This document shows, piece by piece, positions 50,827 to 60,368 of a DNA stretch of 64,000 bases; position 1 is the stretch's first letter, and every line of letters begins with the position of its first letter. The DNA lies in NCBI GenBank assembly GCA_910583845.1, contig CAJUAB010000001.1, positions 176,400 through 240,399 of the forward strand, written 5' to 3'. Made by a program: the position numbers and the translations under genes. The notes under the pieces are model-generated. The model searched no databases. It worked only from the letters and a program-made list of their open reading frames with translations, and was not told the origin of the DNA. Source of the DNA: an uncultured Acetatifactor sp. Lineage in GTDB: Bacteria; Bacillota; Clostridia; Lachnospirales; Lachnospiraceae.

Positions 50827-51801
50827 TCATCTTCCTCTATATGCCGCGGCCCGTACCAGCCCCTTGCTAAACGGCAGCAGCAGCAATGTGGACGCCAGAT
50901 TGAAAAACAGATGCAGATTGGCGATCTGCAAGGCCGGATACCCCGGTGTCCAGGAGCCGACCCAGGCAGTCAACGGAACGATCCGGTCCGCCGCCAGAAA
51001 AATTCCCGTGCCCAGCAGATTGATCAGCAAGTGCATCCGGGCGCAGCTGCGGGCAGCGGGGCTTAAACCCGCGCTGGCCCACAGGGCCGTGATACAGGTA
51101 CCGATATTCTGCCCATAGACAATGTACGCGCTCTGCTTAAGACCCACCAGCCCCTCTGCCGCCATGGACTGCAAGATTGCCACCGAGGCCGAGGAGGACT
51201 GGATCAGAGCTGTGAACACCGCGCCGCCCAGCACACCGGTCACAGGATATTTGAGCCCCGTCATCAGTCTGGCCAGCGCCGGGGACGAACGGCAGGGGAC
51301 CATGGCATCCTGCATCAGCTCCATGCCAAGCAGCAGCATTCCCATCCCCATGGACAGCGCTCCCGCCAGCCTGATCCTGGCCCACGGAATATCCTGTTGG
51401 CCCCACCGTTTTCCCGCGGTCTCCGCCGCCAGCACCAGCAATACTCCCGCGCACAGAAAAAGCGGTGCCAGGGACCGTACCGGCAGCGCCGCCAGCACCC
51501 CGGTGCCCGCCGTACCCACATTGGCCCCCAGGATCACGCCCACCGCCTGTTCCAATGTCATCAGCCCTTTGTCCACCAGATTGACCGTCATAACCGTAAC
51601 CGCCGTGGAAGACTGGATCAGGGCTGTTATGACCGTGCCGGTCAACGCGCCGGTCCAGGGATTCCCGGTAAATCTGCGCAGGCTTTTCTCCACAGCCGGT
51701 CCCGCCAGTTCCTCCAGATAACTGCCGATCAGATGCAATCCGTATAGAAAGATGCCCACACCGGCCCCCATGCGGACCAGCATTCCCAGGAATGTCTTCA
51801 T
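50827..51801 (-). CDS. Na/Pi-cotransporter family protein (NptA/YjbB type, without PhoU domain)
   Basis: About 324 residues with eight or so membrane segments. The two inverted repeats each have the family signature ALIQSS (TALIQSSTAVTVMTVNLVDKG near 60; TALIQSSSASVAILQSMAAEG near 200). It is related to sodium-dependent phosphate transporters. Many homologues have a C-terminal PhoU-like domain; this one ends after the membrane part. The ORF extends to 51900, but the ATG at 51801 (MKTFLGMLVRMGAGVGIFLYG) gives the usual family start. Confidence 0.87.
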   Translation of the reverse strand: MKTFLGMLVRMGAGVGIFLYGLHLIGSYLEELAGPAVEKSLRRFTGNPWTGALTGTVITALIQSSTAVTVMTVNLVDKGLMTLEQAVGVILGANVGTAGTGVLAALPVRSLAPLFLCAGVLLVLAAETAGKRWGQQDIPWARIRLAGALSMGMGMLLLGMELMQDAMVPCRSSPALARLMTGLKYPVTGVLGGAVFTALIQSSSASVAILQSMAAEGLVGLKQSAYIVYGQNIGTCITALWASAGLSPAARSCARMHLLINLLGTGIFLAADRIVPLTAWVGSWTPGYPALQIANLHLFFNLASTLLLLPFSKGLVRAAAYRGR

Positions 51802-51922
51802 GCAAGTCACGGCCCTGCTCCGGTTCCTGATTCTCTCTTTATTGTATGGAGACATAGTCCGGAATATGAGAAGCGCTCTTTCCCGCCGGAAAAACTTCAT
51901 AAACCGGTCAGCGGCGAGTTTC

Positions 51923-53581
51923 CTACATCACATCCTCCGGCTCCTGCCCATAAAAAGCAAATTTATTTTTGCCGCTCTTCTTGACCAGATACATGGCCTT
52001 GTCCGCGCACACGATCAGCTGCTCCATGGAATCCGCGTCTCTGGGGTAAGTGGCAATGCCTATGCTGCCGGTGACCTTTCGCCTGACGCCCCGGATGAGA
52101 AAATCGTCCGAAAAGACCTGCCTGCACTTATACGCGATCTTCTCAATCATTTTCTCATGTTCGCTGAGAAGAATCATAATGAACTCATCCCCCGCGTAGC
52201 GGTACGGTGTCAGGATCTGGGACTGCATGGCCTTCATCCGGTCCGCCACCTGTTTCAGCGCCTCGTCCCCGGCCGCGTGACCGTAAACATCGTTTATGTT
52301 CTTGAAATCGTCAATGTCCAGCATAAACACCGTGCAGGGCACTTCCTGCTGCGTCAGCCTGGTCAGATCCTCCACAAACTTGCTCCTGTTGTGCAGCCCT
52401 GTCAGGAAATCATGCTGGGAAGCGGATTCCAGAATGTTCCGGGTTCCCTCCAGCTCCGCCATGAGCTTTCTGCGATGCAGATTGTCATAGAGCGCCAGCA
52501 GCGCGATCACCACCATCGCCGCCGCGAACACAGACACGGGTCCGATTACATTTCTGTATTTCTCCAGAAATGTGACTCTGTGGTTCACAATCTCCGTGTC
52601 TCCGGGCAGCCTGCCCATGTCCAGGTCAAACTGCCTCATGGCCTCCTCATTGATATAGTACAAATTGGGGCTGTCCGCCACGGAAATCCTCAACGGGTCC
52701 ATTCCCCCGATGATGGAAGTAGCCATCTGCCCGGCGAGCATGCCGGACTTCCTCATGGACACCACATAACCGCCCAGCAGCCCCTCCTCTATCCCGCTGT
52801 CCACCATGCGCATCACGGGAATTTTGGAGTATTTCACCAATGTCTGTACCGCTTCCAGATTGGTATACTTCTTGCCGCTCATATCCTCCGTCATAACGAT
52901 AAAGACCAGCATGGTGTCCTCATTCTGCTGCCAGAGACGGGTCCGCAGATCCGCCGTGCCGCATTCGGAGACATTGATCTCCCCGAAGGTCAGATCGGGA
53001 AATGCCTCCTGCGCGCTGTAGAAGTTCTCCCGCTCCGCCTGCCCGGTCAGAGAATCGTCCAGCACCGCGACGATTCTCTTGATATCCGGCTTCAAGCGCA
53101 GCGCCAGTTCTATATTTTTCGTCAGGGACAGTTCCTCCACCACCCCCGTGACGAGGGGGTCCCGCGACGCCAGTTCCCGGGCGTACTGCACATTGTTGAT
53201 GCCCTCGAATACAATCGGAATCCCGTCAAACAATTCTTCCCTGTAATCCATGGCAAACTGCAATGCCGCGTCATCCCCCACCACGATCACGTCATAGGGT
53301 TGTACTACAGACAGGGTATATTTCAGCCTTTCATACAACAGCTGCCTCGCCACATCAATATCCAGCCGTTTGGTATCCATAAACTCATAGTCCGCGGCGA
53401 TCCCCGGCGCCAGCCCCTCAATAAAGCCGTCGATCTGCAGCTGCACCGTGTCCCATCCATACGAATAAGAACTGATAAACAGCACTCTGCCCTGTTCCCC
53501 CGTTGCCCCGACCTGCAGGCCTTTTCCGAGAAAAAGAACCATACCCATTAAAAAGATCCATACCCCACACCATTTTTTCAT
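51923..53581 (-). CDS. Diguanylate cyclase with ABC-substrate-binding-like sensor domain
   Basis: A 552-residue membrane sensor. A signal-anchor (about 5-25) precedes a periplasmic ABC-type substrate-binding domain (about 30-330; VLFISSYSYGWDTVQ; DVIVVGDDAALQF). One membrane helix (about 345-365) links it to a GGDEF domain (about 395-545) with HDFLTGLHNRSKF, MLDIDDFKNINDVYGHAAGDE and signature YRYAGDEF. AGDEF is an active variant in other cyclases. The RxxD inhibitory site is absent. It likely synthesises c-di-GMP in response to an extracytoplasmic ligand. Monocistronic. Confidence 0.9.
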   Translation of the reverse strand: MKKWCGVWIFLMGMVLFLGKGLQVGATGEQGRVLFISSYSYGWDTVQLQIDGFIEGLAPGIAADYEFMDTKRLDIDVARQLLYERLKYTLSVVQPYDVIVVGDDAALQFAMDYREELFDGIPIVFEGINNVQYARELASRDPLVTGVVEELSLTKNIELALRLKPDIKRIVAVLDDSLTGQAERENFYSAQEAFPDLTFGEINVSECGTADLRTRLWQQNEDTMLVFIVMTEDMSGKKYTNLEAVQTLVKYSKIPVMRMVDSGIEEGLLGGYVVSMRKSGMLAGQMATSIIGGMDPLRISVADSPNLYYINEEAMRQFDLDMGRLPGDTEIVNHRVTFLEKYRNVIGPVSVFAAAMVVIALLALYDNLHRRKLMAELEGTRNILESASQHDFLTGLHNRSKFVEDLTRLTQQEVPCTVFMLDIDDFKNINDVYGHAAGDEALKQVADRMKAMQSQILTPYRYAGDEFIMILLSEHEKMIEKIAYKCRQVFSDDFLIRGVRRKVTGSIGIATYPRDADSMEQLIVCADKAMYLVKKSGKNKFAFYGQEPEDVM

Positions 53582-53629
53582 GTGTATATCCTATTCCTTC
53601 CATGATATACTTGCTATATAATTATATTT

Positions 53630-53658
53630 ATTATAGTATATCGTCTGGTTTTTTGCAA
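53630..53658 (-). promoter_or_regulatory. Strong promoter of the diguanylate cyclase gene
   Basis: TTGCAA, 17 bp, TATAAT on the minus strand, about 50 bp before the start. Confidence 0.8.
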
Positions 53659-53724
53659 GCCTGATCAGCGGTATTCGGAGAACGTTCTTTTTCAGTCCTT
53701 CTACCCTGTTGTATCTGCCCGGGG

Positions 53725-54525
53725 CTACGGCCTCAGACCCAGACCGCCCTCCAGCGTGATGGTCTCCCCGGTCATGAATTTGAAATCGGGAGAAGCCAGC
53801 TGCACGCATACGCGGCCAATCTCCAGTTCCGCGTCTCCCAGATGTCCCATGGGAGGGATATGCACATTCTTTTCATAGGCATCCGGATACGCCTGTTTGA
53901 ACTGTTCCAGCTGCGCGGTCCATGCCAGAGGACACACCACATTGACATTGATCCCGTCCTTGCCCCACTCGTTTGCCGCCACTCTGGAAAGGCCTCTGAT
54001 CCCCTCCTTGGCCGCCGCGTAGGCACACTGGCCGTAATTGCCGAACAGGCCGGCCCCGGAGGCAAAATTGATAACAGATCCCCTGCTCTTTACCAGGTAG
54101 GGATAACATGCCTGCATATAGTAAAACGCGGCGTACAGACCGGAATACAGCGCCAGGTCAAACTGCTCCGTGGTATGGTCGGCCAGCGTCACGCCGGAGG
54201 CGGAAGCCTGCGCGTTGTTAATCAGGACGTCGATCCCGCCGAAGGTATCCACCGTCTGTTTTACCACGTTCTCCACCACGGCCTTGTTGTCCGCTCCGGC
54301 ACAGACGTCCGCCTGTACGCACAGAACCCGGATGCCGTACTTCTCCTCCAGCTCCTTTTTCGCATCCTCCAGCTTTTTCACATTGCGTCCCGTGATCACC
54401 AGATTCGCTCCCTCTTTCGCGTAGGCTGTGGCGATACCGTATCCGATGGAACCGCATCTCCCGTCACTGAGCACGGCTCTTCCCGCTCCCGTGATAATGA
54501 CTGTCTTTCCCTTAAAATCTCCCAT
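53725..54525 (-). CDS. SDR-family oxidoreductase
   Basis: A 266-residue classical short-chain dehydrogenase. The nucleotide-binding TGAGRAVLSDGRCGSIGYGI is an extended glycine motif with an insertion; it is followed by VLINNAQASASG, a serine in INFASGAGLFGNY and the catalytic Tyr/Lys in CAYAAAKEGIRGL. The family C-terminus TGETITLEGGLGLRP is present. Substrate unknown. The ORF opens at 54639, but the ATG at 54525 has GGAAAGGAG. Confidence 0.92.
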   Translation of the reverse strand: MGDFKGKTVIITGAGRAVLSDGRCGSIGYGIATAYAKEGANLVITGRNVKKLEDAKKELEEKYGIRVLCVQADVCAGADNKAVVENVVKQTVDTFGGIDVLINNAQASASGVTLADHTTEQFDLALYSGLYAAFYYMQACYPYLVKSRGSVINFASGAGLFGNYGQCAYAAAKEGIRGLSRVAANEWGKDGINVNVVCPLAWTAQLEQFKQAYPDAYEKNVHIPPMGHLGDAELEIGRVCVQLASPDFKFMTGETITLEGGLGLRP

Positions 54526-54666
54526 AGCGTTCTCCTTTCCGTATACAACGGTTATTCGGCGTTTGCAAAACCTTCTCCGCAAGGGAAGGAACGGTGATCC
54601 CGGTCCCCGCCCGCGGAAGGAACGTTTCGCAATCGTCATTTCAACGGTTATGAATTTATAGAATAT

Positions 54667-54695
54667 AATATACCCTTTTTATTCAGACAAGTCAA
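54667..54695 (-). promoter_or_regulatory. Strong promoter of the SDR gene
   Basis: TTGACT, 17 bp, TATATT on the minus strand, about 140 bp before the start. Confidence 0.8.
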
Positions 54696-54729
54696 TGCAA
54701 AACCTGTCCGCGTTCTCTCATGCCGCCGG

Positions 54730-56331
54730 CTATCTGGACGCCTTCTTCCCCTTTTTCTTCTTATTCTTGGGCGGCTTTACCTCCCTCTCGATATCGAAGA
54801 CATCATAGTCTTCCACGCTTTTATTATATTCCTGCAATTCCGGCAGCACCGCCGAAAGTTCCTCTTCCTCCGCAGGTTCCGCGTCCTCGCCCGGTTCCTC
54901 CCCAGACTCCGCCTCTTCCTGCTCCTCCCCGGATTTCCCGGCCTCCTGCTCCTCCCCGGGCTCCGCAGCCGCTGGCTCCTCGCTTACCTCCCAAAGTCCG
55001 GCATCCTCTTCCGCTCCCTGGACGGCGTTTTCCGCCTCCCCCACGGTGAGGGAAACCGTTTCCCCGCTTTCTTCCGCCCGCCCGGCTTCCGCCGGCTCCT
55101 CCGCGCTCTCCCGCTTATCCGCCGTCTTTCCATAGGGAATGCTGCCGGACAAAAACAGTGCCGCCCTGGCGCTGACAGGCCCCACCATCTCATAGAGGAC
55201 AGAGGAGGACAGAATGATGGTCAGTACCATATTGCCCGTTTCCGGCGGCAGCATTCTCTGCCCCAGAAAAGCCAGACCGATGGCGACGCCCGCCTGAGGA
55301 ATCAAAGCCAGTCCCATATAATTTCTGATTGCCCGGCTGGTCCCCATAAACATACAGCTCAGATAGGTTCCCATATATTTGCCGATAATGCGGATTACAA
55401 AATAACCCACGCCGATGGCCCCCACCGTGGCCAGAGCGTGCAGATCCAGATTCATTCCCGACACAATAAAGAATACGGACATGACCGGGGGCGTGAAACT
55501 GTTGATCTGCCGGAAAAGTTTTTTGTCTCTGGTGAGGTTTATGTACACCGCTCCGAATACCATGCAGGACAGCAGCGGGGATATATCGATGGCCGCGCAG
55601 ATCCCGCTGAGTCCCAGCAGCATGGCAATTGCCAGAATCAGCCGGTTGTCCCGGCTCCTGGCTGGAATCAGCAGGCGGCTTAAGAAGTAGCCGCAGAAAA
55701 TGCCCAGCACAATCACCAGAACATTGTAAGCCACCGGGACCAGAATGTCATGCACCGACAGCCCGCCCGCCGCGTTGCCGTTGATAATGGCGGAGACAAT
55801 GCTGAATGCCAGCAGACATACCACATCATCCAGCGCCACAATCTGCAGAAGCGTGTCCACGAACTCTCCCTTGGCCTTGTACTGGTTGATGGTCATCATA
55901 GTGCTGGCCGGAGCCGTGGCCGTGGCGATGGCTCCCAGAATCAGCGCGAACTCCCAGTTCAGCCGGAAAATGAGCTTAAGCAGCAGCGTCACCAGCACTC
56001 CCGCCGCCAGCGCCTCGCTGAGGGTAATGACAACAATCTTTCTGCCGGTCCGCATCAGCACTTCTTTCTTGAAAAACTTCCCCACCCCAAAGGCGATAAA
56101 GGCCAGCGCCAGGTCGCTTACAAAGCTCATTCCCTCCAGCATGGAAGACGGGATAAAGTTAAGACAGCAGGGACCGATCAGGATACCTGCCAGAATATAG
56201 CCGCTGACCTTGGGCATATTCAGCGTGTTCGTCAGCCTTGTCAGGATAAAACCGGAAAACAGAATGACAGACAGCGTCAGCAGAACCTCCGTCTCCCCAT
56301 TCAGTCCGTCTAAAAACTCCAGCATACGCAT
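54730..56331 (-). CDS. Cation/proton antiporter (CPA2/Kef type) with charged cytoplasmic tail
   Basis: About 533 residues. Twelve or so membrane segments (about 12-400) carry the family features MPKVSGYILAGILIGP, LGAIATATAPASTMM and VALDDVVCLLAFS with the conserved Asp pair. The tail (about 405-533) is not a KTN or TrkA domain; it is Glu-rich (repeats of GEEQEEAESGEEPGE type) and ends with a lysine cluster (PPKNKKKKGKKASR). It exchanges Na+ or K+ for protons; the ion is not clear. The start at ATG 56331 or 56325, both after GAGAGGGG, replaces an ORF start at 56376. Confidence 0.9.
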   Translation of the reverse strand: MRMLEFLDGLNGETEVLLTLSVILFSGFILTRLTNTLNMPKVSGYILAGILIGPCCLNFIPSSMLEGMSFVSDLALAFIAFGVGKFFKKEVLMRTGRKIVVITLSEALAAGVLVTLLLKLIFRLNWEFALILGAIATATAPASTMMTINQYKAKGEFVDTLLQIVALDDVVCLLAFSIVSAIINGNAAGGLSVHDILVPVAYNVLVIVLGIFCGYFLSRLLIPARSRDNRLILAIAMLLGLSGICAAIDISPLLSCMVFGAVYINLTRDKKLFRQINSFTPPVMSVFFIVSGMNLDLHALATVGAIGVGYFVIRIIGKYMGTYLSCMFMGTSRAIRNYMGLALIPQAGVAIGLAFLGQRMLPPETGNMVLTIILSSSVLYEMVGPVSARAALFLSGSIPYGKTADKRESAEEPAEAGRAEESGETVSLTVGEAENAVQGAEEDAGLWEVSEEPAAAEPGEEQEAGKSGEEQEEAESGEEPGEDAEPAEEEELSAVLPELQEYNKSVEDYDVFDIEREVKPPKNKKKKGKKASR

Positions 56332-56435
56332 TACCCCTCTCCGCAGTCGCGCAATCTTTCGAAACCGGTCTGCCATTCTGATATATATTCTTTGAAAAAG
56401 AAAAAAGACACAAAAAAAGCAGATCCACGCACACT

Positions 56436-56464
56436 ATTTTAGTACAATTTACAGATAAAATCAA
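56436..56464 (-). promoter_or_regulatory. Promoter of the antiporter gene
   Basis: TTGATT, 17 bp, TAAAAT on the minus strand, about 105 bp before the antiporter start. Confidence 0.65.
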
Positions 56465-56510
56465 TGGCGCTTTCTCAAAAATCTCTCCTGATATGTGGCA
56501 AATTGTATTC

Positions 56511-56539
56511 TTTTCATCCCGCTGCCACTGTGCTATAAT
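56511..56539 (+). promoter_or_regulatory. Extended -10 promoter of the ankyrin-repeat gene
   Basis: TTTTCA, 17 bp, TATAAT with the extended element TGC in front, on the plus strand. Divergent from the antiporter promoter 46 bp away. Confidence 0.7.
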
Positions 56540-56561
56540 GAACATGATTCTCATATACAGA

Positions 56562-56672
56562 GGCGTGTCTGAAAATGCTCTCTGCCAGCCGCGGCATCGC
56601 AATTTGCGGAAGATTTGTGCCAGATGGTCTCTCTGACGGCAACGGGAATGCTGTTTCGACACCCTCCGGCAC
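56562..56672. repeat. MITE-like repeat in the leader of the ankyrin gene
   Basis: AGGCGTGTCTGAAAATGCTC at the left and GAATGCTGTTTCGACACCCTC at the right are degraded inverted ends. The interior (TGCCAGCCGCGGCATCGCAA) aligns with the right half of the 38132-38295 element read in reverse. It lies between the promoter and the start codon. Confidence 0.6.
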
Positions 56673-56732
56673 ATGCGGACATGCGTTGGATCATGAGAAA
56701 ATTTTACGGAAAACAAAAGTTAGGAGGCAGCC

Positions 56733-58775
56733 ATGGACCTGAAAGAACTAACCGATCTGCTGGTGACATCCAGTCAACGGTTCAACCAGACCCGATTCAT
56801 CCCCTGGTGGGAGGGCCATCACGAAGACTTTACCTGGCAGTATAAAATTCTGCCGCAGGAAACCGTACAGGACGCGGAAAACATCATAGCCGCGTGCAGT
56901 CAGGAGGAACTCCTGGCGCCGGTGGGCAGTATGGGACTGACCCTGTTCCACCTTCTGGTATGGCACAATTTCTATGGAGCGGTGGAGAAAATGCTCCGCG
57001 ACGGAAGGGTGGAGGGCGACCATGTGAACCTGCCGGATCACATGGGTCACGGCCTCACCCCTTTCCTGCTGGCCTGCTCAAGGGGAAATCTGGCTATGGT
57101 AAGGCTTTTGCTGGAACATGGAGCCAAAGACTCCCTCTCTGACAAGAGGAACATGAACGCTTATCATTTTCTGGCATATCCCCGGTTTGAGGGATTGGCC
57201 ATTGAATTTGACTCGCTGGAGAAGAGCGCGGAACAGAGAGGCGAAATCGCCCGTCTGCTGACCTGTGAGATCAACCAGAAAAACGAGGACGGGCTCACGC
57301 CCCTGGAACTGCTTCTGTCCAAAGACAACTGTTCCCGCTACACCTGGCCGCTGACGGAGGTCTTTCTGGACAAAGGGGCAAAAACCGATTATGTGGACCA
57401 GACAGGCAGGACGCTCCTGATGCTGGCCCGGATCAACGGTCATGCCACGGCGGCCCTCCAGCTGATGAAGCGTTGTCCCCATCTGCTGGACGTGGCGGAC
57501 AACAACGGCGTTACCCCCCTCCGGCATGCCATGGATTACCGGAATCAGGCTATGTATCTGGCGCTGCTGGATCATGGCGCTACGCCTGTGACGGACCAGA
57601 CCCTGGACCTGTTCCCCTTAAGCCAGATTACAAGCAATATCTTCTGCGACATCTCCCGCGATGGAAAGGATGCTCTGAGCATCTCGCTGTACATGGCAAA
57701 AAAGCTGATCTCGCAGATTGACCCGGACGATGATGACGAGCTGGGCGAGCTTACAGAAATCTTGAGCAACGCCCTGATAGCCGACAGCGAAGCTCATGTG
57801 CTGGATCTCTTCAAAGACGCGGGGCTGGACTTCACCGTCCCCCTTCATTACCTTGGCGATATCCTCTGCCTGCGGGACGAATGTCTCCGCTGCGGCTACG
57901 GCATCGGCGTGGTCAGAAAACTGGCAGAGCTTGGCGTGGACATGGATCAGGCGGTGGTGAGGGGACGGACTCCCGCCTTTATCATCGCCTCCGGCGAGAG
58001 GCAGAATGACCCTGAGAGAGAGTCTTATTTTGCGGAAGCGGCGCGGCTTCTCTCCGTGGAGTCCATGGAGCAGATTGCCAACAGCGGGGAGGCGGCCATC
58101 CATATCGCCGCCAAATACGGCCATACAGGCATGTTGAAGGTGATGATCGAAAAAGGGGCAGACATCAATCTGACCCAGGACGAGCCTGCGGAGGCGGGGA
58201 TAACGGCTCTCCACTGCGCCTGTGCCCAGGGGCATGCGGACGCGGTAAAACTGCTCATGGACGCCGGTGCGGATGATACCCTGAAAAATCTGAAGGGCGA
58301 AACTCCCGCCCACTTCGCGGTAAAAAAGAAAAATTTCGGAAAAGAACTGGATTCCAGTCAGCGGGCTGATCTGCTGAAAGAACTCAAAAACCTGGATGTG
58401 CCCAGGGAGGACGGAAAGACGCCTCTCCTGTTGCTGGATACCTGGGATGCCCAGAAGCTCCTCCCTCTGCTCCTTCAGCGGGGCGTGAATGTGAATCATG
58501 CGGACAATACGGGGATGACCGCTCTGATGCTGTACCCCTCAAAGGATATGGCCAAGGAGCTGCTGCGGGCCGGGGCCGATTTGCATATGGCCGACAACGA
58601 GGGGAACACGGCCCTGCATTACGCCCTGAAAGAAGGTGCCATAGAAGATGCCCGTTACCTGATCAAGAAAGGCGCCGATTACAACCGGGCAAACAACCGG
58701 GGAGTGACGCCTGTACAGATCGCTGTGAAAGAGGGATATGATACGGTGTTGGAGCTTATGACGGATATCCGATGA
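56733..58775 (+). CDS. Ankyrin-repeat protein
   Basis: A 680-residue cytoplasmic protein made almost wholly of ankyrin repeats, about thirteen by eye, some degenerate. Clear examples are GLTPFLLACSRGNLAMVRLL (about 107), GITALHCACAQGHADAVKLL (about 490), and GNTALHYALKEGAIEDARYL (about 625). The middle (about 300-420) is less regular. No signal peptide, membrane segment or catalytic domain is visible. It presumably binds protein partners; unusual in size for a free-living Clostridial cell. GGAGG ribosome-binding site at good distance. Confidence 0.9.
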   Translation: MDLKELTDLLVTSSQRFNQTRFIPWWEGHHEDFTWQYKILPQETVQDAENIIAACSQEELLAPVGSMGLTLFHLLVWHNFYGAVEKMLRDGRVEGDHVNLPDHMGHGLTPFLLACSRGNLAMVRLLLEHGAKDSLSDKRNMNAYHFLAYPRFEGLAIEFDSLEKSAEQRGEIARLLTCEINQKNEDGLTPLELLLSKDNCSRYTWPLTEVFLDKGAKTDYVDQTGRTLLMLARINGHATAALQLMKRCPHLLDVADNNGVTPLRHAMDYRNQAMYLALLDHGATPVTDQTLDLFPLSQITSNIFCDISRDGKDALSISLYMAKKLISQIDPDDDDELGELTEILSNALIADSEAHVLDLFKDAGLDFTVPLHYLGDILCLRDECLRCGYGIGVVRKLAELGVDMDQAVVRGRTPAFIIASGERQNDPERESYFAEAARLLSVESMEQIANSGEAAIHIAAKYGHTGMLKVMIEKGADINLTQDEPAEAGITALHCACAQGHADAVKLLMDAGADDTLKNLKGETPAHFAVKKKNFGKELDSSQRADLLKELKNLDVPREDGKTPLLLLDTWDAQKLLPLLLQRGVNVNHADNTGMTALMLYPSKDMAKELLRAGADLHMADNEGNTALHYALKEGAIEDARYLIKKGADYNRANNRGVTPVQIAVKEGYDTVLELMTDIR

Positions 58776-58806
58776 CATTCTGTTGTCATAAACTGTAACC
58801 GCGGGT

Positions 58807-58834
58807 GTGGGGGGAGGCATAACGCCTCCCCCCA
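58807..58834. terminator. Hairpin between convergent ankyrin and carboxypeptidase genes
   Basis: GTGGGGGGAGGC/GCCTCCCCCCAC, a very stable stem between two convergent genes. No T-run on either side, so it may serve both directions weakly. Confidence 0.5.
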
Positions 58835-58846
58835 CGCTTATAGAGA

Positions 58847-60292
58847 TCATTGTTTTCTCGCAGTCCTGAGAATCAGATCCACCGCCGCCTCGGCATGTGT
58901 GGGCAGGTTTTCCGAGGCAGATGCCCCGGCCCCCGGTTTCTCCGTACCGGTATGAAAAGTATGCAGAGCGTATCGGGCAAGCAGGCCTGACACACGCCCC
59001 CTTTCTATGGAATCTTCGGTGCCCAGGACTATCACCACCAGATCGTGTGAGCTGATTCCGTCGTCCGCCGCCAGCGAAGTGACCAGGCAGGCTCCGGCTC
59101 TGTTGGTGGTTCCGGTTTTCAGCCCGGTGACCTGGGGCAGATTGCGCAGCAGCGGATTGCTGTTGCGCACCTCCAGGTCAAGGGATTCAAGAGCGGCCTC
59201 TTCCAGGGAAGTCATATCCGTGACCTGGGGATAGACTTTCAGAAGATAGGACACCAGCCTGAACATATCCTCCGTACTCATACGGTTCTGCCTCTTTGCG
59301 GGGACGGGATCGTCCGTGTAGGAAGGCAGACCATTGCTGTTATAAAAGACCGCCTGGGACAGTCCCAGTTCCAGCGCTTTCTGATTCATCATCCGGACAA
59401 ATGCCTCCTCCGAACCGGCAATCCTCTCCGCCAGACAGAGCGCGCACTCATTGCTGGAGGGCAGAAGCGTTCCCAACAAAAGTTCCCCCACGGTCATCTG
59501 CGCTCCCGCCTCCAGGGGAATCACCCCGTCTGCCGAGGCCGAAAGCGCGCTGGCTCCCTGGGAGACGGTCACCGTCTCCGAGAGGCTGATCTGCCCTGCG
59601 GCAATGGCGTCCATGACGAGCAGACAGGTCATAAGTTTGGATGTGCTGGCAATGGGATAGGGGATGTCCGACTGATACTGGAAGTAGAGTTCTCCCGTGG
59701 TGGCATCTCCCACCAATACGCTGTTGACCCCATAAAAGTAACCGGCCTGTTCCAACGCGGCAGGGGAAATGCGGAAGGGCTCCAGGGTGTTGATCTGCAA
59801 AATTCCCGCCCCGGGAACCGTGATGTCCACATCCAGAATCATCGCCAGATCCGCCGCCGCCATGAAGCAATCGTACTCTCCGGAGGGCTGCTTTGCAATC
59901 AGCGTATAGTAAAACACCGTCTGACCGCTCACCTTGAACTCGTTCCGCCGCAGGGAAATGTCCGGGTTTTCACTGCTCTCCCACATAGTATTTTCCGTTC
60001 CCACCGGCGTGTAGGCATTCCCGGGGTTCAGAGAAACGGCATTCTTTGTAATTTCCAGAGAAAACGATTTGTCCGTGTCCCGCAAAGCCATGGCTATGTC
60101 CCGCAGGGAGAAATACGTGTTGTTCTCATACCCATAATCCAGGGTTTTCGCGGTGCATGCCGCGCCGGTATCCGTCTGTACCAGGGCGGTTCCCGGAATC
60201 TCGAAGCTGGCGTCCGCCCTGACGGGCGCGATGCAGCCGGTCAGAAATACAAACAAAATCAGGAAACTTATTTTCTGCGAAACCTTTTTCAT
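58847..60292 (-). CDS. D-alanyl-D-alanine carboxypeptidase (penicillin-binding protein, S11) with N-terminal domain
   Basis: A 481-residue exported enzyme that trims peptidoglycan stem peptides. The N-terminal signal contains a lipobox-like LTGC (about 20). A domain of about 150 residues resembling copper-amine-oxidase-type N-terminal modules (FSLRDIAMALRDTDKSF) precedes the S11 peptidase domain: SxxK in ASTSKLM, SSN in LPSSNECAL and KTG in LKTGTTNRAG. All catalytic motifs are present. The ATG at 60292 follows GGGAG; the ORF opens at 60313. Confidence 0.92.
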   Translation of the reverse strand: MKKVSQKISFLILFVFLTGCIAPVRADASFEIPGTALVQTDTGAACTAKTLDYGYENNTYFSLRDIAMALRDTDKSFSLEITKNAVSLNPGNAYTPVGTENTMWESSENPDISLRRNEFKVSGQTVFYYTLIAKQPSGEYDCFMAAADLAMILDVDITVPGAGILQINTLEPFRISPAALEQAGYFYGVNSVLVGDATTGELYFQYQSDIPYPIASTSKLMTCLLVMDAIAAGQISLSETVTVSQGASALSASADGVIPLEAGAQMTVGELLLGTLLPSSNECALCLAERIAGSEEAFVRMMNQKALELGLSQAVFYNSNGLPSYTDDPVPAKRQNRMSTEDMFRLVSYLLKVYPQVTDMTSLEEAALESLDLEVRNSNPLLRNLPQVTGLKTGTTNRAGACLVTSLAADDGISSHDLVVIVLGTEDSIERGRVSGLLARYALHTFHTGTEKPGAGASASENLPTHAEAAVDLILRTARKQ

Positions 60293-60368
60293 GGAATCTC
60301 CCTTCCCTCTCATTTTGCATCAGCCGATAACGAAACGCTTTCCACGAGTGGCGCCTGTCTTTCAAACG

